A stretch of 64,000 bases of DNA from Aplectana chamaeleonis (GCA_029168955.1 JAPDOI010000372.1:186001-250000); one strand, 5' to 3'. Shown: positions 23,001-33,687, counted from the stretch's first letter. Made by a program: numbers and translations. The notes: a model not told the origin generated them from the letters alone.

Positions 23001-26000
23001 TACATGTTTTTAGCAGAATCCAGAGAAAAATTTAAAACACCCTAAAAAATCCAAGGGTCTACCTTGCTGCGAAGCTTTGAAGGCAGTGTTCACGATAATC
23101 TTCGATTTTGAGATTAGTCGCTAAATCGATTGTTTGGCCCCCGAGTAAAACTGAAATGACGAAGAAACGGAGAGAAACGCACCAGAAGGGCACGAAATCC
23201 TCAAGTATCAGCCCGCCTTTTAAGTATCAATGGAACTGTTCGTTGTGACAATGAAATCTTTTGTGGACCCGCCTTTGCAATTCTCCTTTCTGTGTTGCTC
23301 CGTTCTTTCCTTCGGGCACTAACTAATACTGTTTTGCCCAATATATTCTTCTATTTTCTATTAGTCCCATTTTTTACCGGTGACAACCACCGTGAACATG
23401 TTCATCCAACCAGACAACTAGTCCAGGCCACAGAATAATGTCACTAATATAAGACGAATTAGTGCGTTTCTCGCCGTTCCTTCGTGATTTTGGTAACACA
23501 TGGTTGCCAACGCATGGTTTTGAGTGGAAAACTTGGAAACGAGAATCATCGTGAACACTGTCTTTAAAAAGTGCTCCTAACGCTCCTAACTTTTTTCAGA
23601 GTGGGTCTGGGCAGCTGGAGTGGGGGTATTCGGACTTTTCGTCCAAAAATGGTCCTAGAAAAGTACATTTCATTTGGAATGGTCACTATGACTTAATGTG
23701 GTTCCCTTGTAAGTGAATGGACGCAGATTGAGGGTGACGTCCTCAAAAAGTTGGTCTGTAACACACCGAACAGACTTTTCGACGTGGGTCTGGGCCAAGC
23801 TGTTCTGTAGACTGTTAATTTATTGTGCCTGGTGAGGTTACCGTGAATGATTGATACAGAGGATGTAAAACTGAATTTGTCGAGAACGTCAGCTATGTCG
23901 TGGAAGTTTGAAACGGCCACTTTTGAAAATTTTTGGGTCGGTTTCTTAGAAGCTGGTCCAGTTCCTTAAAATGTAATACCACGGGATTCTAGAGTGTGCT
24001 GCGTCGATTGATATCACTGTTGATCCGCTAAAATCACACTAAGTTCAAAACCACAAAAAGGATATGTCGTACAATTTTAATCACGCGAGCGATTCTTGTT
24101 CTCATTGATAATTCTTGTTGTGGGCGTATGAGGCGCAATTCTGATGATTCTAGCATAATACCAACAAAGCCTGCTATTCCTCTGTTGGCTCCAGACTTGT
24201 CTGGGAGGATAAGAATTGACTTTGATATCTGCTGATCCCCACAAGACATTGTGTAACCCAATACACATTCAAGTGCTTCTATTATTCTGAACTGGAGAGA
24301 AATACCGTATTCCCAGGAGTATTTCTTGCATAAGAAAATTTCATTCTTCATATTTTGTGGTGATCAATCTGTTCTCACCTTCACAGAAACACCTCCCATA
24401 CGCAATGTGACGATACCGTTCGAAAGGACTTTGAAATCAATAGAGTAGTTTCCGCTCAGAATTAGTGGGAGTGCTGAAAGAGCCGCGACTAACCAGAGTG
24501 AAGCAGCGCAAATGATGATGACTGAAGTGCTCCATATCTGCAATCATATGAATTCAACATAAAGCACGCGAATTTTAATTGAGTCAGTAGGGGGTGGGAT
24601 TGGATGTTTAGTTGCGTCCATATGGGTATTTTGTGTTTGCTAACTGATTTCTATGCTCACTTTTTCGAAGGCTGTAAGGCAGAGGTCATACTTCTCGGCA
24701 CGTCGGTGCCCGATAAATTGAGGTATAAATCAATCGCTCGGTGCACCTACGCCATAGCATATGGCTCCGAGTTTTTGCCAACCTTCATCAAAGAACGCAG
24801 TGTATCGCTAGGATCCATGCCGACTCTACCTTCTTTCACACTTTGCCGAACAGTGAACAAATATGCGTCCTCCAGCGATACTATAGCTTCGTTGCCAAGT
24901 GAAGAGCAATGTCGATATTATGGCGACTGTATAGGAACTCCGGGACAGGGGCTCTCCACACAAACAGAGAGAGGAGTTGTCTTGTTTTCTGCAGCTCTAA
25001 TTCCAATCGGCACCGCTTCGCTCGAATTGAGTAGCGTGACGTTTCGAACTGTAAAAACGAGACAACTCTTCCCTATTTGTGTAGCAAGCCCCTAACCCAG
25101 GAACTCCATGCGCATTCACCTATGCACGTAGCCAGCTCGCACCCAGTGCCATCGACCGATACGGACAAGATCAATGGGTGACGAGACAAGCGAGCGTGCT
25201 GAAGGCGGTCTTGCTGTGAGGCGACTTCACAAGGGTAGAACGATATGCATATTCGCTCACAATTTCGGTTGAAAACGGAGGTGTCAGCGGTTCTCAGTTG
25301 GATGTCTCTTAACATTACTAGGCACAGTCCAACCTCGGGGACGAAATCTGAGATTCCTACTCTAGCGCTCCCACAGCAAAAAGCCACTTTGGCAAGCCTG
25401 TTTTGATAACTTATCGAGCCCAACAGTTTCAAGATTCTTTCCTTCATGCTCAGTCTACATCATTATTCGAGCTCGCTCCCCCACATCGGTTGCAATTGAC
25501 GGAATTTACCAGCCGCTGACAACTCGTCCACTATGCTTTCACCGCTCAACTTTATGCAGTTTTTGAGGGGACATTACTGATTTTCCACTAGGTTCTGTGC
25601 TATTCCAGAGGTCTCATCAAAATCGCCGTGGGATTGTCTTCAGAATATACAAAAAACGATTTGGGGGTTTAACTGTGACTTTAACTACGAGAACTACATA
25701 TCTCTGCTCATCCAAAGAATCGATTCCCTCCATGCGAAATATCGCTGCGATTGATCGGCACCGCTTTCTCATCAGGCAGTGCTGTAGAAATCGCCACTAT
25801 TGCATTCCAGGGTCAGGCGGGCGCTGTCCAGTTGGACAACGGGGAGCGGAGGGCGTGAAATTTTTTGAAATTTAGAGATTTTTTTGGGAGGAAGGGTACG
25901 TAAAAGTTTTAAGCCGAAACTTTAAAAAATCGGAGTAGTTTTTTGTTGCGTTTATTTTTCTGTCAGGAAAACATGGCTTGGAACGAGGAGTTCGGACGCG

Positions 26001-27581
26001 GTTGTCTCTTATATTGTAATAGTAACAAAAAGATCAAAGAGAACCATAGTACATTACTGCAATAGTACATGTAAGGAAAGTACATATCCATACATAACGA
26101 TGTAAAAGTCGTGTTTTAGGCAGCAGCCAAATTTTTAGCACATAAGACAAACTTTTAGACGAGTTGCGTTCATTATTCGGGACTATTACCTCTTTAGTTT
26201 TCCACTTCGAAAATTAGACAACGCACGTCCCCACATAAAATTTCAGTTTTTCAAAATTCTGAAAAAAAAGGATTCAGAATCTCCAATAAGTTCCCTTCAA
26301 AGTGATACCTAACACTTCTTCAACTATCTCGAAATTACGAAGAAAATCGAAATTAAACCGGTTTTCTCCTTGTCCAATACCGTTGTACAGAGCAGCGCCT
26401 TCGGCCAAAATTGGACAAGGTAGTTTTTTCTTCTGAAAGGGCAAACCTGAGTTCCCAGAAGTACTATTTCCATAACAAGCTTATCATCTGCACACTGTGG
26501 TAAGATCGCCCGAAAGCTCCTCAACTTATGGCATTTATAAGCAATATTCCGAATCGCACAACCGCAAGCCGTCGAAAAATAATGCGCTCCATAGTCAAAC
26601 CGTGCTACGTGCGCAGAGGAAACCGCAAAACCACCGCCGGTGATACCTTCTCTTCCACCCGCGCCGCACCCCTTCTGATTGAACGATACTCGTTGGGAAA
26701 CGAACTTTTTTGAACCTGTAAAGGTTTACGCACCCACACAAGGATTCCACCCGCCCGGAGGTCTAGATGCAAACCTAGTTGGAGATTTCTCAAAATGTAG
26801 ACTTCTGCCGGTGTCTGCTACTTGATAGGGCTATCAGTCATTGTTCTTACAGCAACCACCAAAATGCGTCGATTTTTGATAGTGTATCTTGTGAGGCGAC
26901 CTGTGTCACAATTTTAATTACTCCTTTCTCAGTACAGATTTTGTTTTCTATAGCGAAGAGCAAGTCAAAACTACACTCCCGAGGCTAAGCAGTAGGATAG
27001 GGAGTGCAGCAATTATTTTTTTAAAAATTAGGCTGAAAAATATTTTTTTGAAAAATTTAACCGCAAAAACTGTTACCATTTTTTTCAGAACCTGGGGGAG
27101 AAGAAAAGTTTTGGACATTTTCCAGGACGTAGCTTTGTCGAAGTCCTGGACAACGGTCTGCCTGACTCAGTTGCATTCGATCTGAAAAAAAAACAAGGAC
27201 GAGACACAAAATTCCCACCTTGTCCTGCTGCGTGGGCTTATAGAAAGCTGTGAAACGATTAATTGCAATATAAACTTGTCCACCACATATTAATACTTTT
27301 GTCATAAGATAATTCACATAAGACACTGTGGGGAAAATTCCCATTTTATCGGAGAATAAGTTGAAGTAGTTGTACTTCCTTGCCCGCATAACGAATTCAA
27401 TATATATGAACATGAAGAAATCAGACACAGCCTGCAGTACGAACAAGGAATAGTAGGGAGACTTCAACGATGGTACACTCCTCCTCCATCGTATCACAAT
27501 GTAAATTAGGTACAGGTAGAGCCACATCGATGACCAACCGAATAGCATCAGAATACATTGACCGACTGGCACAGCTACCAT
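17066..27581 (-). CDS. Serpentine chemoreceptor (Srg/Srv-type GPCR), gene 1
   Basis: Proteins of this nematode family are usually expressed in sensory neurons and detect environmental or pheromone cues. Five exons: 27581-27219, 24537-24379, 17607-17500, 17442-17294 and 17219-17066, giving 933 nt and 310 residues with GT-AG introns. TM1 is about residues 5-30, TM2 about 42-64 (LFVLQAVSDFFMFIYIEF), TM3 ends with the DRY-like motif INRFTAF, TM4 lies in exon 2, TM5 in exon 3, TM6 in exon 4 (LLICGFATSIPYCLELARLF) and TM7 spans exons 4-5 (AEITVSMSPWLQLLVN). Introns 1 and 2 (2.7 and 6.8 kb) carry MITEs, a microsatellite and a 42-bp repeat array. I chose the ATG at 27581 because all three paralogues start there at M(V/S)(A/T)VPVGQ. 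Srv is my best subfamily guess; Srg is possible. Confidence 0.88.
17876..18213. mobile_element. TTAA MITE, subfamily F2, left end missing
   Basis: The right end reads TTATCGTGAACAGTGCCTTG. The interior matches 23081-23568 (same orientation) and 21002-21493 (inverted), e.g. GAAATCTTTTGTGGACA and GTGAGCATGTTCATC. It lies in intron 2 of chemoreceptor gene 1. Confidence 0.65.
18316..18541. repeat. (GTAT)n microsatellite
   Basis: Roughly 225 bp of tandem GTAT/ATGT tetranucleotides with two or three interruptions (ATAGATGT near 18371, GGATG near 18488). Tyr-Val-Cys-Met and Thr-Tyr-Ile-His open frames on the two strands are products of the repeat. It lies in intron 2 of chemoreceptor gene 1. Confidence 0.97.
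18619..19940. repeat. 42-bp minisatellite, about 31 units
   Basis: Tandem units of 42 bp are built around GCCGTAGAAAGTGTG, GGGACCCAAG and GTGCGCCGGAC. Units fall into variants (with GGAGTGCGC, GGTCGATTGC or TTCAAATGCG) that recur in blocks, suggesting higher-order duplication near 19150-19450 and 19640-19930. Because 42 is divisible by three and the unit lacks stops in several frames, long repeat ORFs (up to 289 codons) run on both strands. I treat them as by-products. The array lies in intron 2 of chemoreceptor gene 1; a diverged array of the same motif lies at 30255-30510. Confidence 0.93.
20340..20570. repeat. GCCGGC-rich palindromic repeat
   Basis: Short palindromes of the form GCCGGCG(A/C)AGCCGGC recur at 20500-20560, with related GCCGGCAAG and GCCGGCGTCAGCCGGC. 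This is a local GC peak in an AT-richer intron. Confidence 0.5.
20850..21787. mobile_element. TTAA MITE interrupted by a nested copy
   Basis: A left end with AGTAGTGTTCACGATGA near 20860 and a right end TTATCGGGAACACTGCCTTTAA ending at 21786 can be paired. Removing the complete copy at 21002-21493 leaves about 445 bp, a normal length for the family. The interior differs from F1 and F2. Confidence 0.5.
21002..21493. mobile_element. TTAA MITE, subfamily F2, full length
   Basis: The ends GAAGGCAGTGTTCACGATTA and TTATCGTGAACACTGCCTTTAA enclose about 492 bp. The interior is the reverse complement of 23081-23568. The left TTAA is degenerate. It appears nested in another family member. Confidence 0.75.
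21893..22140. mobile_element. MITE of about 240 bp with an empty-site paralogue
   Basis: The termini GTTAGTTCAAGCTGAGCCACG and its imperfect inverse ending TTGAACTAAC enclose about 240 bp. The surrounding repeat occurs without this insert, in inverted orientation, at 23610-23800; there CCATTCACTTACAAGGG is continuous, whereas here the insert separates CATTCACT from ACAAGGG. TA is the probable target duplication. Confidence 0.6.
22150..23060. repeat. Dispersed repeat with about 145-bp internal units
   Basis: GGGGGTTATTTG(G/A)GGTGC-type motifs recur about every 145 bp (near 22540, 22700 and 22830). The first part resembles 28480-28860, for example TTTGGGTGAAGG(A/C)ACATTTTCC. No coding capacity. 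It lies in intron 2 of chemoreceptor gene 1. Confidence 0.5.
23081..23568. mobile_element. TTAA MITE, subfamily F2, full length
   Basis: The ends GAAGGCAGTGTTCACGATAA and ATCGTGAACACTGTCTTTAA enclose about 488 bp. It includes GAAATCTTTTGTGGACCCGC and GTGAACATGTTCATCC, shared with the other F2 copies. It lies in intron 2 of chemoreceptor gene 1. Confidence 0.78.
24040..24378 (-). other. Intron 2 start of gene 1, conserved with gene 2
   Basis: The start of this intron resembles 44990-45400 in gene 2. Both carry GATTCTTGTTCTCATTG and ACCAACAAAGC/ACCAACGAAGC and keep open frames on the minus strand. I read this as shared intron ancestry, although a skipped or alternative exon cannot be excluded by eye. 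Confidence 0.4.
24690..24832. repeat. Diverged GCGTTCC-family hairpin element
   Basis: The right half keeps GCTCCGAGTTTTTGCCAACC, AAGAACGCAGTGTATCGCTAGGATCC, in the same order as other copies; the left arm is strongly decayed. It lies in intron 1 of chemoreceptor gene 1. Confidence 0.45.
24930..25095. repeat. Dispersed repeat, also at about 59560-59700
   Basis: GGACAGGG(G/T)...CTCTACACA-like sequence, GCAGCTCTAATTCCAATCGG versus GCGGCTCTGATTCCACTCGG, and GTGACGTTTCGAACTG versus GCGACGTTTCAAACTG align in order. No protein function recognised. Confidence 0.5.
25440..25660. repeat. F1-related MITE fragment
   Basis: It contains CGAGCTCGCTCCCCCACATC, GACAACTCGTCCACTATGC and GTGCTATTCCAGAGGTCTCA in F1 order, without recognisable termini. 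It lies in intron 1 of chemoreceptor gene 1. Confidence 0.45.
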
Positions 27582-27654
27582 TCCAATTGGTAAGCCACCG
27601 AACCGGATGGGGTACAGCACACTTCGACTTCGAATTCAACGACGAATGCTGACA

Positions 27655-27855
27655 GCAGAGGCCTTCTCAGTTTATGTACTCCGTCAAGAGCACATGAGTT
27701 GCCTCACATTCCTACACTTGGAGTACAATCACGTGTAGAGTGATTATGTTTACTAATTGTACTTCTTGGTCTGACTCACCACTCTATCCCTGAAGCGATT
27801 GTAGTTTGCGCTAGATAAACTATTAAATGAGTAAGATAGTTGTTGTGGTTTTTTA
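27655..27855 (-). promoter_or_regulatory. Conserved 5' flank of chemoreceptor gene 1
   Basis: About 200 bp upstream of the start codon are nearly identical to 47510-47712 upstream of gene 2, with only small indels. The block contains an E-box CACGTG at 27730-27735 present in both copies, and long AT-rich stretches such as AGATAAACTATTAAATGAG. Conservation exceeds that of most introns and coding exons. Promoter function is inferred. Confidence 0.5.
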
Positions 27856-27938
27856 CAATTAGTTCCTTATGGCCGCCCACCATATCACAAAAATGCTATT
27901 TATCCTACCACTCCATCGTGTCGCGCAGAGTTCCAATG

Positions 27939-27966
27939 TAATTTAAAGACAGCGTTCACGATAAAA
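27939..27966. repeat. Solo TTAA MITE left end
   Basis: TTTAAAGACAGCGTTCACGAT is a typical left terminus of the TTAA MITE family, but no matching right end is visible nearby. Confidence 0.45.
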
Positions 27967-27999
27967 AACCGAATTTTAGTTTTCAATGTTTTTGAGTAG

Positions 28000-28500
28000 G
28001 TAAGTCCACTAAGTAGGTTCACACCTTTTCGTTTTCATTTCTTCAGAAGGGCAAACGCTATATCTAAAATGTCGGGCTTTCTTCTGCCATGTTTCACCAA
28101 ATGTTTGAAAATGAAAAGCGTATCAGGTTGTGCCGAAAATACTCCGTCCGGGCCGTGATCCTGGAGTTTCCACACACTTTTAAAATCGTGAGAGTTCAGA
28201 CCTGAGAAATCCATCATTCACACAAAGTGATTATCAGTATCAATGCTCATTAAATATGAATTTCCGATGCAATCTATCCTGTCCTAGAGATAAGCTATCG
28301 ACTCATTGTGAAAAAGGGTTAGAGAGTGGCAGGCGTCTTACAACGGGAGTGTTTATGGCGGTAAACGCATATTCAAAAACGACTTGTATTGTTAGTCCAT
28401 ATCTCTCAGGCCTCCATAGTAAAACTGCGCAGTATCCCGCCCCGAGCTGCGGGTCTCAAGAAGCTACAAGCTTAAAACGATAAATTTTTGAGTTTTTCGC
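28000..28500. other. Upstream flank homologous to 48530-48780
   Basis: GCCATGTTTCACCAAATGTTTGAAAATGAAAA here aligns with the gene 2 flank (GTCATGTTTCGCCTAAT, then AAAAATGAAAA), and CACAACGGGA-like sequence follows in both. This extends the duplicated segment at least 0.9 kb upstream of gene 1. No exon seen. Confidence 0.4.
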
Positions 28501-28999
28501 ACCTTCCAAAATGAGCAATACTCTTTGAAAAGTCCGGAAACGGAGTTCGTCATTGTATTCAGCTCCCAAAACTTCCCTTCAGAACAATGATTGGGTGAAG
28601 GCACATTTTCCAACTTTGTACAGACTGATAGCGTCTTGGACTTATCGGATTTTCGGATAGGCGTATAGCAATAAGAGTGTTCCTAGAGCGTTTCAAAAAA
28701 TGTTCCAAGCTCATCTTAAAATCCTCCAAGGTGGGTCATTTGAGGCGCTGATCATGAATCTGGGGCTTATTTGTCGATTTTCCGGAGTTTTCCACTAAAT
28801 TCGTTCAAAGTCTCCTATCGGGGCAAGCTTGAGGGCTAAATGTGAACACCGTTATTGAAATGACGCCGTCTCTATCTTTACAAAGTGATTTGTGAGGCAG
28901 CTACATTTGCTCACTGTGTATTATAATTGAGCCGAATCGAATGATCGAATCATCATCCGATTGAAAAAAGTCGACTTCGATTAAATCGGCTTAGCCGAC

Positions 29000-29145
29000 T
29001 ATTCGAAAAGTGGAAATTTCGGCTAAATTGAAAAGTCGACCATTCGAAAAAAGGCTATTTTCGGATAAGTCGAGCAGTCGCTCATTTGAAAAAGTGCGAT
29101 TTTCGGATAAGTCGGAAAGTCAAATGTGCGGTGGGCCGATCGTTC
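29000..29145. repeat. 42-bp minisatellite (GTCGA..ATTCGAAAAA type)
   Basis: About three units of 42 bp carry GTCGACCATTCGAAAAA, GCGATTTTCGGATAAGTCG and variants. The same unit occurs at 34750-34910. Confidence 0.7.
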
Positions 29146-29382
29146 GAAAAGAGAAATATCCGACTTATTCAAAAATTTCACCGCTGTCTCAAGAGTTCCT
29201 AGTTACCGAGAAAGATGTTGGAAATCTCAGCTGCTTCATCTGGACACACTTATAGACTTTGCGCGTAATCTATGCAAAATTTGTGTAGCCGCAGCCAAAC
29301 TTCTTTGTTGTCGTTTTTCGACTATCTAATAAGTTTTTTCTTATTTTTGAATGTGCGCAACGCACATTAAATTGATATTGAC

Positions 29383-29875
29383 TTAAAGGCAATGTTTGCG
29401 ATGAAATCAGGCTTCACCTGAAATTGAGAGGTTGGAGACCAATTTCACCAACAATGTTGAAAAATTGTTAAGAACGAGCACAAAATAGTCACACCCCACA
29501 TGTCACATACTTGAGTGTTCCGCTCACGCCATGCCCACTCCTTTCAACAGCTACCGATCCGTCGACAGCTGAATAACCGACTTTAGGGAAGCAACATACG
29601 TTTAAGAGGTTATATTCTACTCCGCTCATCGAAGCTTACCCCATTTGATGATTGGTTGCTTTCTTAAAGTCGGGTTCTCAGATGTACACTTTTATCAGTA
29701 GCCGTTGAAGGAGTGGGCACGGCGTGAGCGGAACACTCAGGTTTAAGGTCGTTTAGGAGTGTGTGCGTGTGTTTTCTTAGCTGCCTTTCTAGCATTATTG
29801 ATGCAGTGGGCCCCGAGCCTTTCGGCTTATGTTGAAAATCCGAAAACTGTTTTGATTGCGGAAACTGCCTTCAAG
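29383..29875. mobile_element. TTAA MITE with internal inverted repeat (F4)
   Basis: The ends TTAAAGGCAATGTTTGCGAT and ATTGCGGAAACTGCCTTCAA enclose 493 bp. Inside, GAGTGTTCCGCTCACGCC (about 29513) and GGCGTGAGCGGAACACTC (about 29723) form a second long inverted repeat that continues into GGAGTGGGCA. The interior is not shared with F1 or F2. Confidence 0.65.
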
Positions 29876-30254
29876 AGCTCATAAAGTTCTAAATATAGAA
29901 GTGGAAATGGAAGTAAAATGGGAAAACTGCGAGTGAGTTATGCTGATCATCGGAGAGCGAAATCGTCACATTACGTAGCATGGATTTTTCAGTTTCAAGG
30001 GAGAAAAAGTAGTAAATGGGCAATATAAAAAGACATTGTCATAAAATTTGTGAACTTAGAAGCAGCACGTGCTGTAAAGGGATGGGAACCAGAAATAAAT
30101 AGGCGAAAAACTTCTTTGTAAGGCCTCGCGAGAGTTGCCTTTCAGCTGATTTGGTTGAATGGCGAGGGCGAATCAGCCATGGGTCACGTTTTTGAGGAGC
30201 ATACGAGCCGGTGTAAACCGCATACCCCAGCTCCAGCGTGGGGTATTATATACT

Positions 30255-30510
30255 CCAACATTAACTGGGAGTGCGCCAAGTGCCGGTTAAAGTGTGTTGG
30301 GTCCCAACTAGGAGTGCGCCGAGCTCCGGGAAAGGTGCGCAGGACCCGACTGGGGCGCCGTGCGTCTATGGAAGTGTGCGGCACCCAAATGGGAGTGCGT
30401 CAGGCGCAGGGAAAGGGTGCGGGACTTAGCTGGGAGCGCGCTTAGCGCCGATGAAAGTGTGTGGGACGAAACTAGCACTGCGCCAAACGCCGGTGGAATC
30501 GTATGATATG
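30255..30510. repeat. Diverged 42-bp minisatellite, about 6 units
   Basis: Units keep GGGAGTGCG(C/T), GCCG...AAAGTGTG and GGGACCC-like motifs of the 18619-19940 array, at the same spacing, but are much more diverged. This suggests an older array. Confidence 0.7.
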
Positions 30511-30639
30511 GGAGGAGGTAATTCGAGATCACCGCTAATGTTCAAGTGTTCTCCCGAGACTGTTCGCACGAATTTTGTAGCATAATTTTTCCATGTCGTT
30601 ATCTTTTATCCAAAATCCGGTCAAATAACGAACACATCG

Positions 30640-30830
30640 CGAGGCACGCCTGCCAGTACGCTGCGAAGCAGCGGGGGTGTGCACTTTCTGTACAACATAT
30701 GGCACCTAGTTTGCACCGGCCTTCGATAGGGAACGCCAAATATGAGCACGATCCGTGCGGACTGTACTGTCGTTCTCTGAACCTGATTGGCCGGGATCAT
30801 ACTTCAAGCGACGAGCGACGCGACGCAATG
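30640..30830. repeat. Diverged GCGTTCC-family hairpin followed by a GGCCGGGATCAT fragment
   Basis: ATATGGCACCTAGTTTGCAC, TTCGATAGGGAACGCCAAATATG and ACGATCC match the hairpin family. GGCCGGGATCATACTTC at 30788 begins a fragment of the element seen complete near 61.19 kb. Confidence 0.45.
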
Positions 30831-31131
30831 CTTACCATCTATTCATTCATTCAAAATTTATTCAGTCAAAAAAATCTTTTAAAAATTAGGAACTGGTTGG
30901 GAGGAAACCTGACTGAAATACAAGAGGTGGAAAAATCTACTGGTATAACCTTCTACTCTTAGACGGACAAAGTGCTCACATGTGAGCTGAGGACGTTCCA
31001 TGTACTTGCAGTTGACTGAATAGATCTAAGAATTCGGGTTAAGATGATACTCTGAGTGAATTTTCCGTTTAGTTCCGGGATGCAAACTGTTCGGTTTTGG
31101 ATGGAAACAACCGTACACAGTCTGAGATATA

Positions 31132-31370
31132 TTCTCGCTCAAGCACGCAACTGGCGGTGGCCATACCGGGGCGGGCCCATAGGGACCTCTTTGATCTAAA
31201 CGCGAACCCCGGGCGATTGCTTGCGCCGATATCTACTGGAGCGTACGAGTTGAGCCGCAGAGTGAATGTTCTCGCACCAATCACGCAACTGGCCGAGCCA
31301 TACCGGGGCGGGCCTATCTAAGCCTCTTTGATCTTAATACGAACCCCAGGCGATTGTTTGGGCCGATCCG
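31132..31370. repeat. Direct repeat of about 92 bp
   Basis: CATACCGGGGCGGGCC, CCTCTTTGATCT, CGAACCCC(G/A)GGCGATTG and GCCGAT recur in order in two copies about 145 bp apart. Function unknown. Confidence 0.6.
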
Positions 31371-31673
31371 CTCTGAGGAAAACGAAAAAGAATCTGCGAG
31401 CAGCTAGTCTCGAACCAGACAGTTTTTGATGACATACAAAACCATGTAAAGAAAAATATGTGGGAATTAAGTCGAAAAAAAGACAAAAACCCAAGAACAC
31501 GGAACATCCATAATCTTTGCTGTTGATAAAAAAACGGCTTTTGATCATGTATACGCAAAAAAAACTCATTCAAACAGGAATCTAAATCATATGATCACAC
31601 ACAAAAAAAATTTGAATCAAAATCAGATCAAAGGCATCAAATTGGACGATCTCAAAAACAACGCATAGTAGTT

Positions 31674-32063
31674 TTAGCTCGCATCTTGATTGATCATCCT
31701 GGTAAGGTAATCCTGGAAACCACTTGCCCATCGATATCTGAACGCTTCTGTGCTTAAATTGTTCCATGGGGTTAAAATTCTGAAAAGAAAAGAATTGCTA
31801 CAAGCTGTAGTCTTGGGAGCAGGTAGGCGCACCCTGAAGGGGTGACCTCGGGTACGAGAGGCTGAAGACGAGGCTTCAAATAGGGCCCAGAGTGTCAGAT
31901 CAAGTTCAGGTGTTGTGAGTTTGTACATTAAAGCTAGGTCTGCTATTTTTCTACGATCGAGAAGCGACAGAGCCCCTAGCCTACTCAGTCTTTGCTCATA
32001 TTCAAGTCGAAATATTCCTTTTCTTGCAAAACATCTATAGATACATCTAAAACATCTAAACAT
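31674..32063 (-). pseudogene. Non-LTR retrotransposon reverse transcriptase C-terminal remnant
   Basis: The frame contains YEQRLSRLGALSLLDRR, DLALMYKL, SRTRGHPFRV, a CSNSFLFR stretch and PWNNLSTEAFR. This order is typical of the region after the polymerase domain in CR1/RTE-like LINE proteins. The catalytic domain is absent upstream, so this is a 5'-truncated copy. The conserved part runs from about 32000 down; the stop is at 31674. Confidence 0.8.
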
Positions 32064-32147
32064 CTATATCGACCAGAAATCGATATGCCTGTTCTGCACT
32101 GTCGCTGGCGCTGGTCGCGGGAGGTATGATCCCGGCCATTCCGGTCT

Positions 32148-32318
32148 ACATTCGCGGGCTACGGTTGTTGCATCATGCGACACGTGATAATCTTGATGGG
32201 ACCAAGCGGTCCCAGCACGATTATCACGTGCCGGGACCAAGCGGTCCTAGCACTGTTATCCAGTGTCGCATAATGCAATAGCTGTAGTCCGCAAATGCGA
32301 ACCAGAATTGGGCTCAGA
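32148..32318. repeat. Foldback element related to 3766-3963
   Basis: ATGCGACACGTGATAATC is repeated in inverted sense, GATTATCACGTG, and again in GTGTCGCATAATGCAATAG. Two tandem GGGACCAAGCGGTCC palindromes sit in the middle. Confidence 0.6.
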
Positions 32319-32892
32319 GAACGAGAAATCCTTCATTGCCCCATACCTCGGTGAATTCAAGAGACTCGCCTTGGTTTTAAAGTTTCACGTCCCATCCGTT
32401 GTCCCGTTGGACAGTAGCCGCTAGACTCTGAAGCCAGCTTCCTAAATCATCGATTGTTTCATTTTTATCCAAAGACTTCCCCCAAGTAAGGCTTGCGTCC
32501 GCAATCCACCTAGTCAATATTGGTGTTCTACGCGCTCACCCGGGCAGGACCAATGCACACCAAGTCGGTTTTTCCGCCCGGACTCAGTAGAGGCTAAATT
32601 CATCATTGCATCAACCGTGGGTTTGTGAATTTGGGTTGGGCTACGCGCCAGCATTAGCGCGCGTGTACCAGGGGTGTGGGTAATTACGGTTTACGATTTC
32701 ACGATTTGCGGTGTTTTTGACCTCGTAATCACGGTTTACGATTTACGACATTTTGCGCCGTAAATCGTAATTTTTCGTAAATAAAGATAAATGCAATGGA
32801 AGTTAATCACAAGACATCTCCAATTGACCTGCTCCAATACCAGCGTACACTATTGCTTTTGGTCAGGAGATGAGACCAACTTAGGCGTGTGA

Positions 32893-33153
32893 CTACAGCA
32901 CGATCCCATTATCAACCTTTGACGTGATTTCATCATTATAACAAATGGTCGGAGCTGGAGGCGCTGGATAACAGATCCGCGTTGCTCGCCGCGCACGTCT
33001 CACTAGCTGCCACCTAGAACGCAATGCAATCTGAAAGCACTCTTCAAGAGGAACTTTGTTTTCGAGTTTTTTATGAAGATCAACTGTATTAACTCCTATA
33101 ACTAGATTAGCGCCCAAACATCGAGCGAAGCAGTCTAAGGTACCCGAAAATTG
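32893..33153 (-). CDS. Possible terminal exon of an unidentified gene
   Basis: I do not recognise this protein. A good splice acceptor (TTTATTTGCAG on the minus strand) precedes an open frame of 86 codons ending at 32893. It contains three early cysteines, the stretch VDLHKKLENKVPLEECFQIA and a basic RRARRATR segment followed by a Pro/Ala-rich piece. Composition looks coding. No compatible upstream exon was found: the neighbouring frame at 33388-33200 ends in a TGA that splicing would not remove. It lies between the arms of a long inverted repeat, so it may belong to a mobile element. Confidence 0.35.
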   Translation of the reverse strand, partial: QFSGTLDCFARCLGANLVIGVNTVDLHKKLENKVPLEECFQIALRSRWQLVRRARRATRICYPAPPAPTICYNDEITSKVDNGIVL

Positions 33154-33356
33154 CTGCAAATAAAGCACCTGGCCCGACCTGTGAGTAGATGACGTCTACT
33201 CAGAGTCCACAAAAATCAACAAGAGGAATCGTTTCCTCCGGACAATTTCTCTTCGTCATCTTCGCCCCTTCTCTGAAACCGTTATCTCTCACAAATGTGA
33301 GCGTTTGGTGCGCGCCTTGGCTACATTCCTTAACTATGGAGACTAAACTATGGTTA

Positions 33357-33528
33357 GGTCCGTGGCTTGTTTCCTCAAGAAAAAACATTTAAATTCGAAC
33401 CGCTCCTGGTGCGGCGGTTTAAATCTCACCAGCGGCTGGCTGATAATTACCAGCCAGCCGCCGCATCAGCCGTGGTTTGAATTTATATGTTTTTTCCTGA
33501 GGTGACAAGCCACTGACCTCACTATACA
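33357..33528. repeat. Foldback element
   Basis: GGCTTGTTTCCTCAAGAAAA and TTTTTTCCTGAGGTGACAAGCC are inverted arms, continuing into ATTTAAATTCGAACC and GGTTTGAATTTAT. A small hairpin TGGCTGATAATTACCAGCCA sits at the centre. Confidence 0.65.
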
Positions 33529-33687
33529 CAAAGTGGCAAAATTAGGAAGTGTTATTTGTGCTTACGTTGCCTTATATGATCTAAAGTATTGTCATCATAA
33601 AGCTATGATTCTGCAAGTGACTTAGTGGATATTGGAAAAAATAACCGGCGCTGGGCGACCGATATTGAGCTCTAGTCAATGTAGAGT

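Noticed and set aside
24034..24351. Open frame after exon 2 of gene 1, similar to 44907-45302 in gene 2
   Set aside because: Canonical donors end exon 2 before it, gene 3 has no equivalent, and it does not extend the seven-TM fold. Shared intron ancestry explains the similarity.
33200..33388. 62-codon minus-strand frame upstream of the possible exon at 32893-33153
   Set aside because: Its frame ends in TGA before any usable donor, and other phases hit stops, so it cannot be joined to the next exon.
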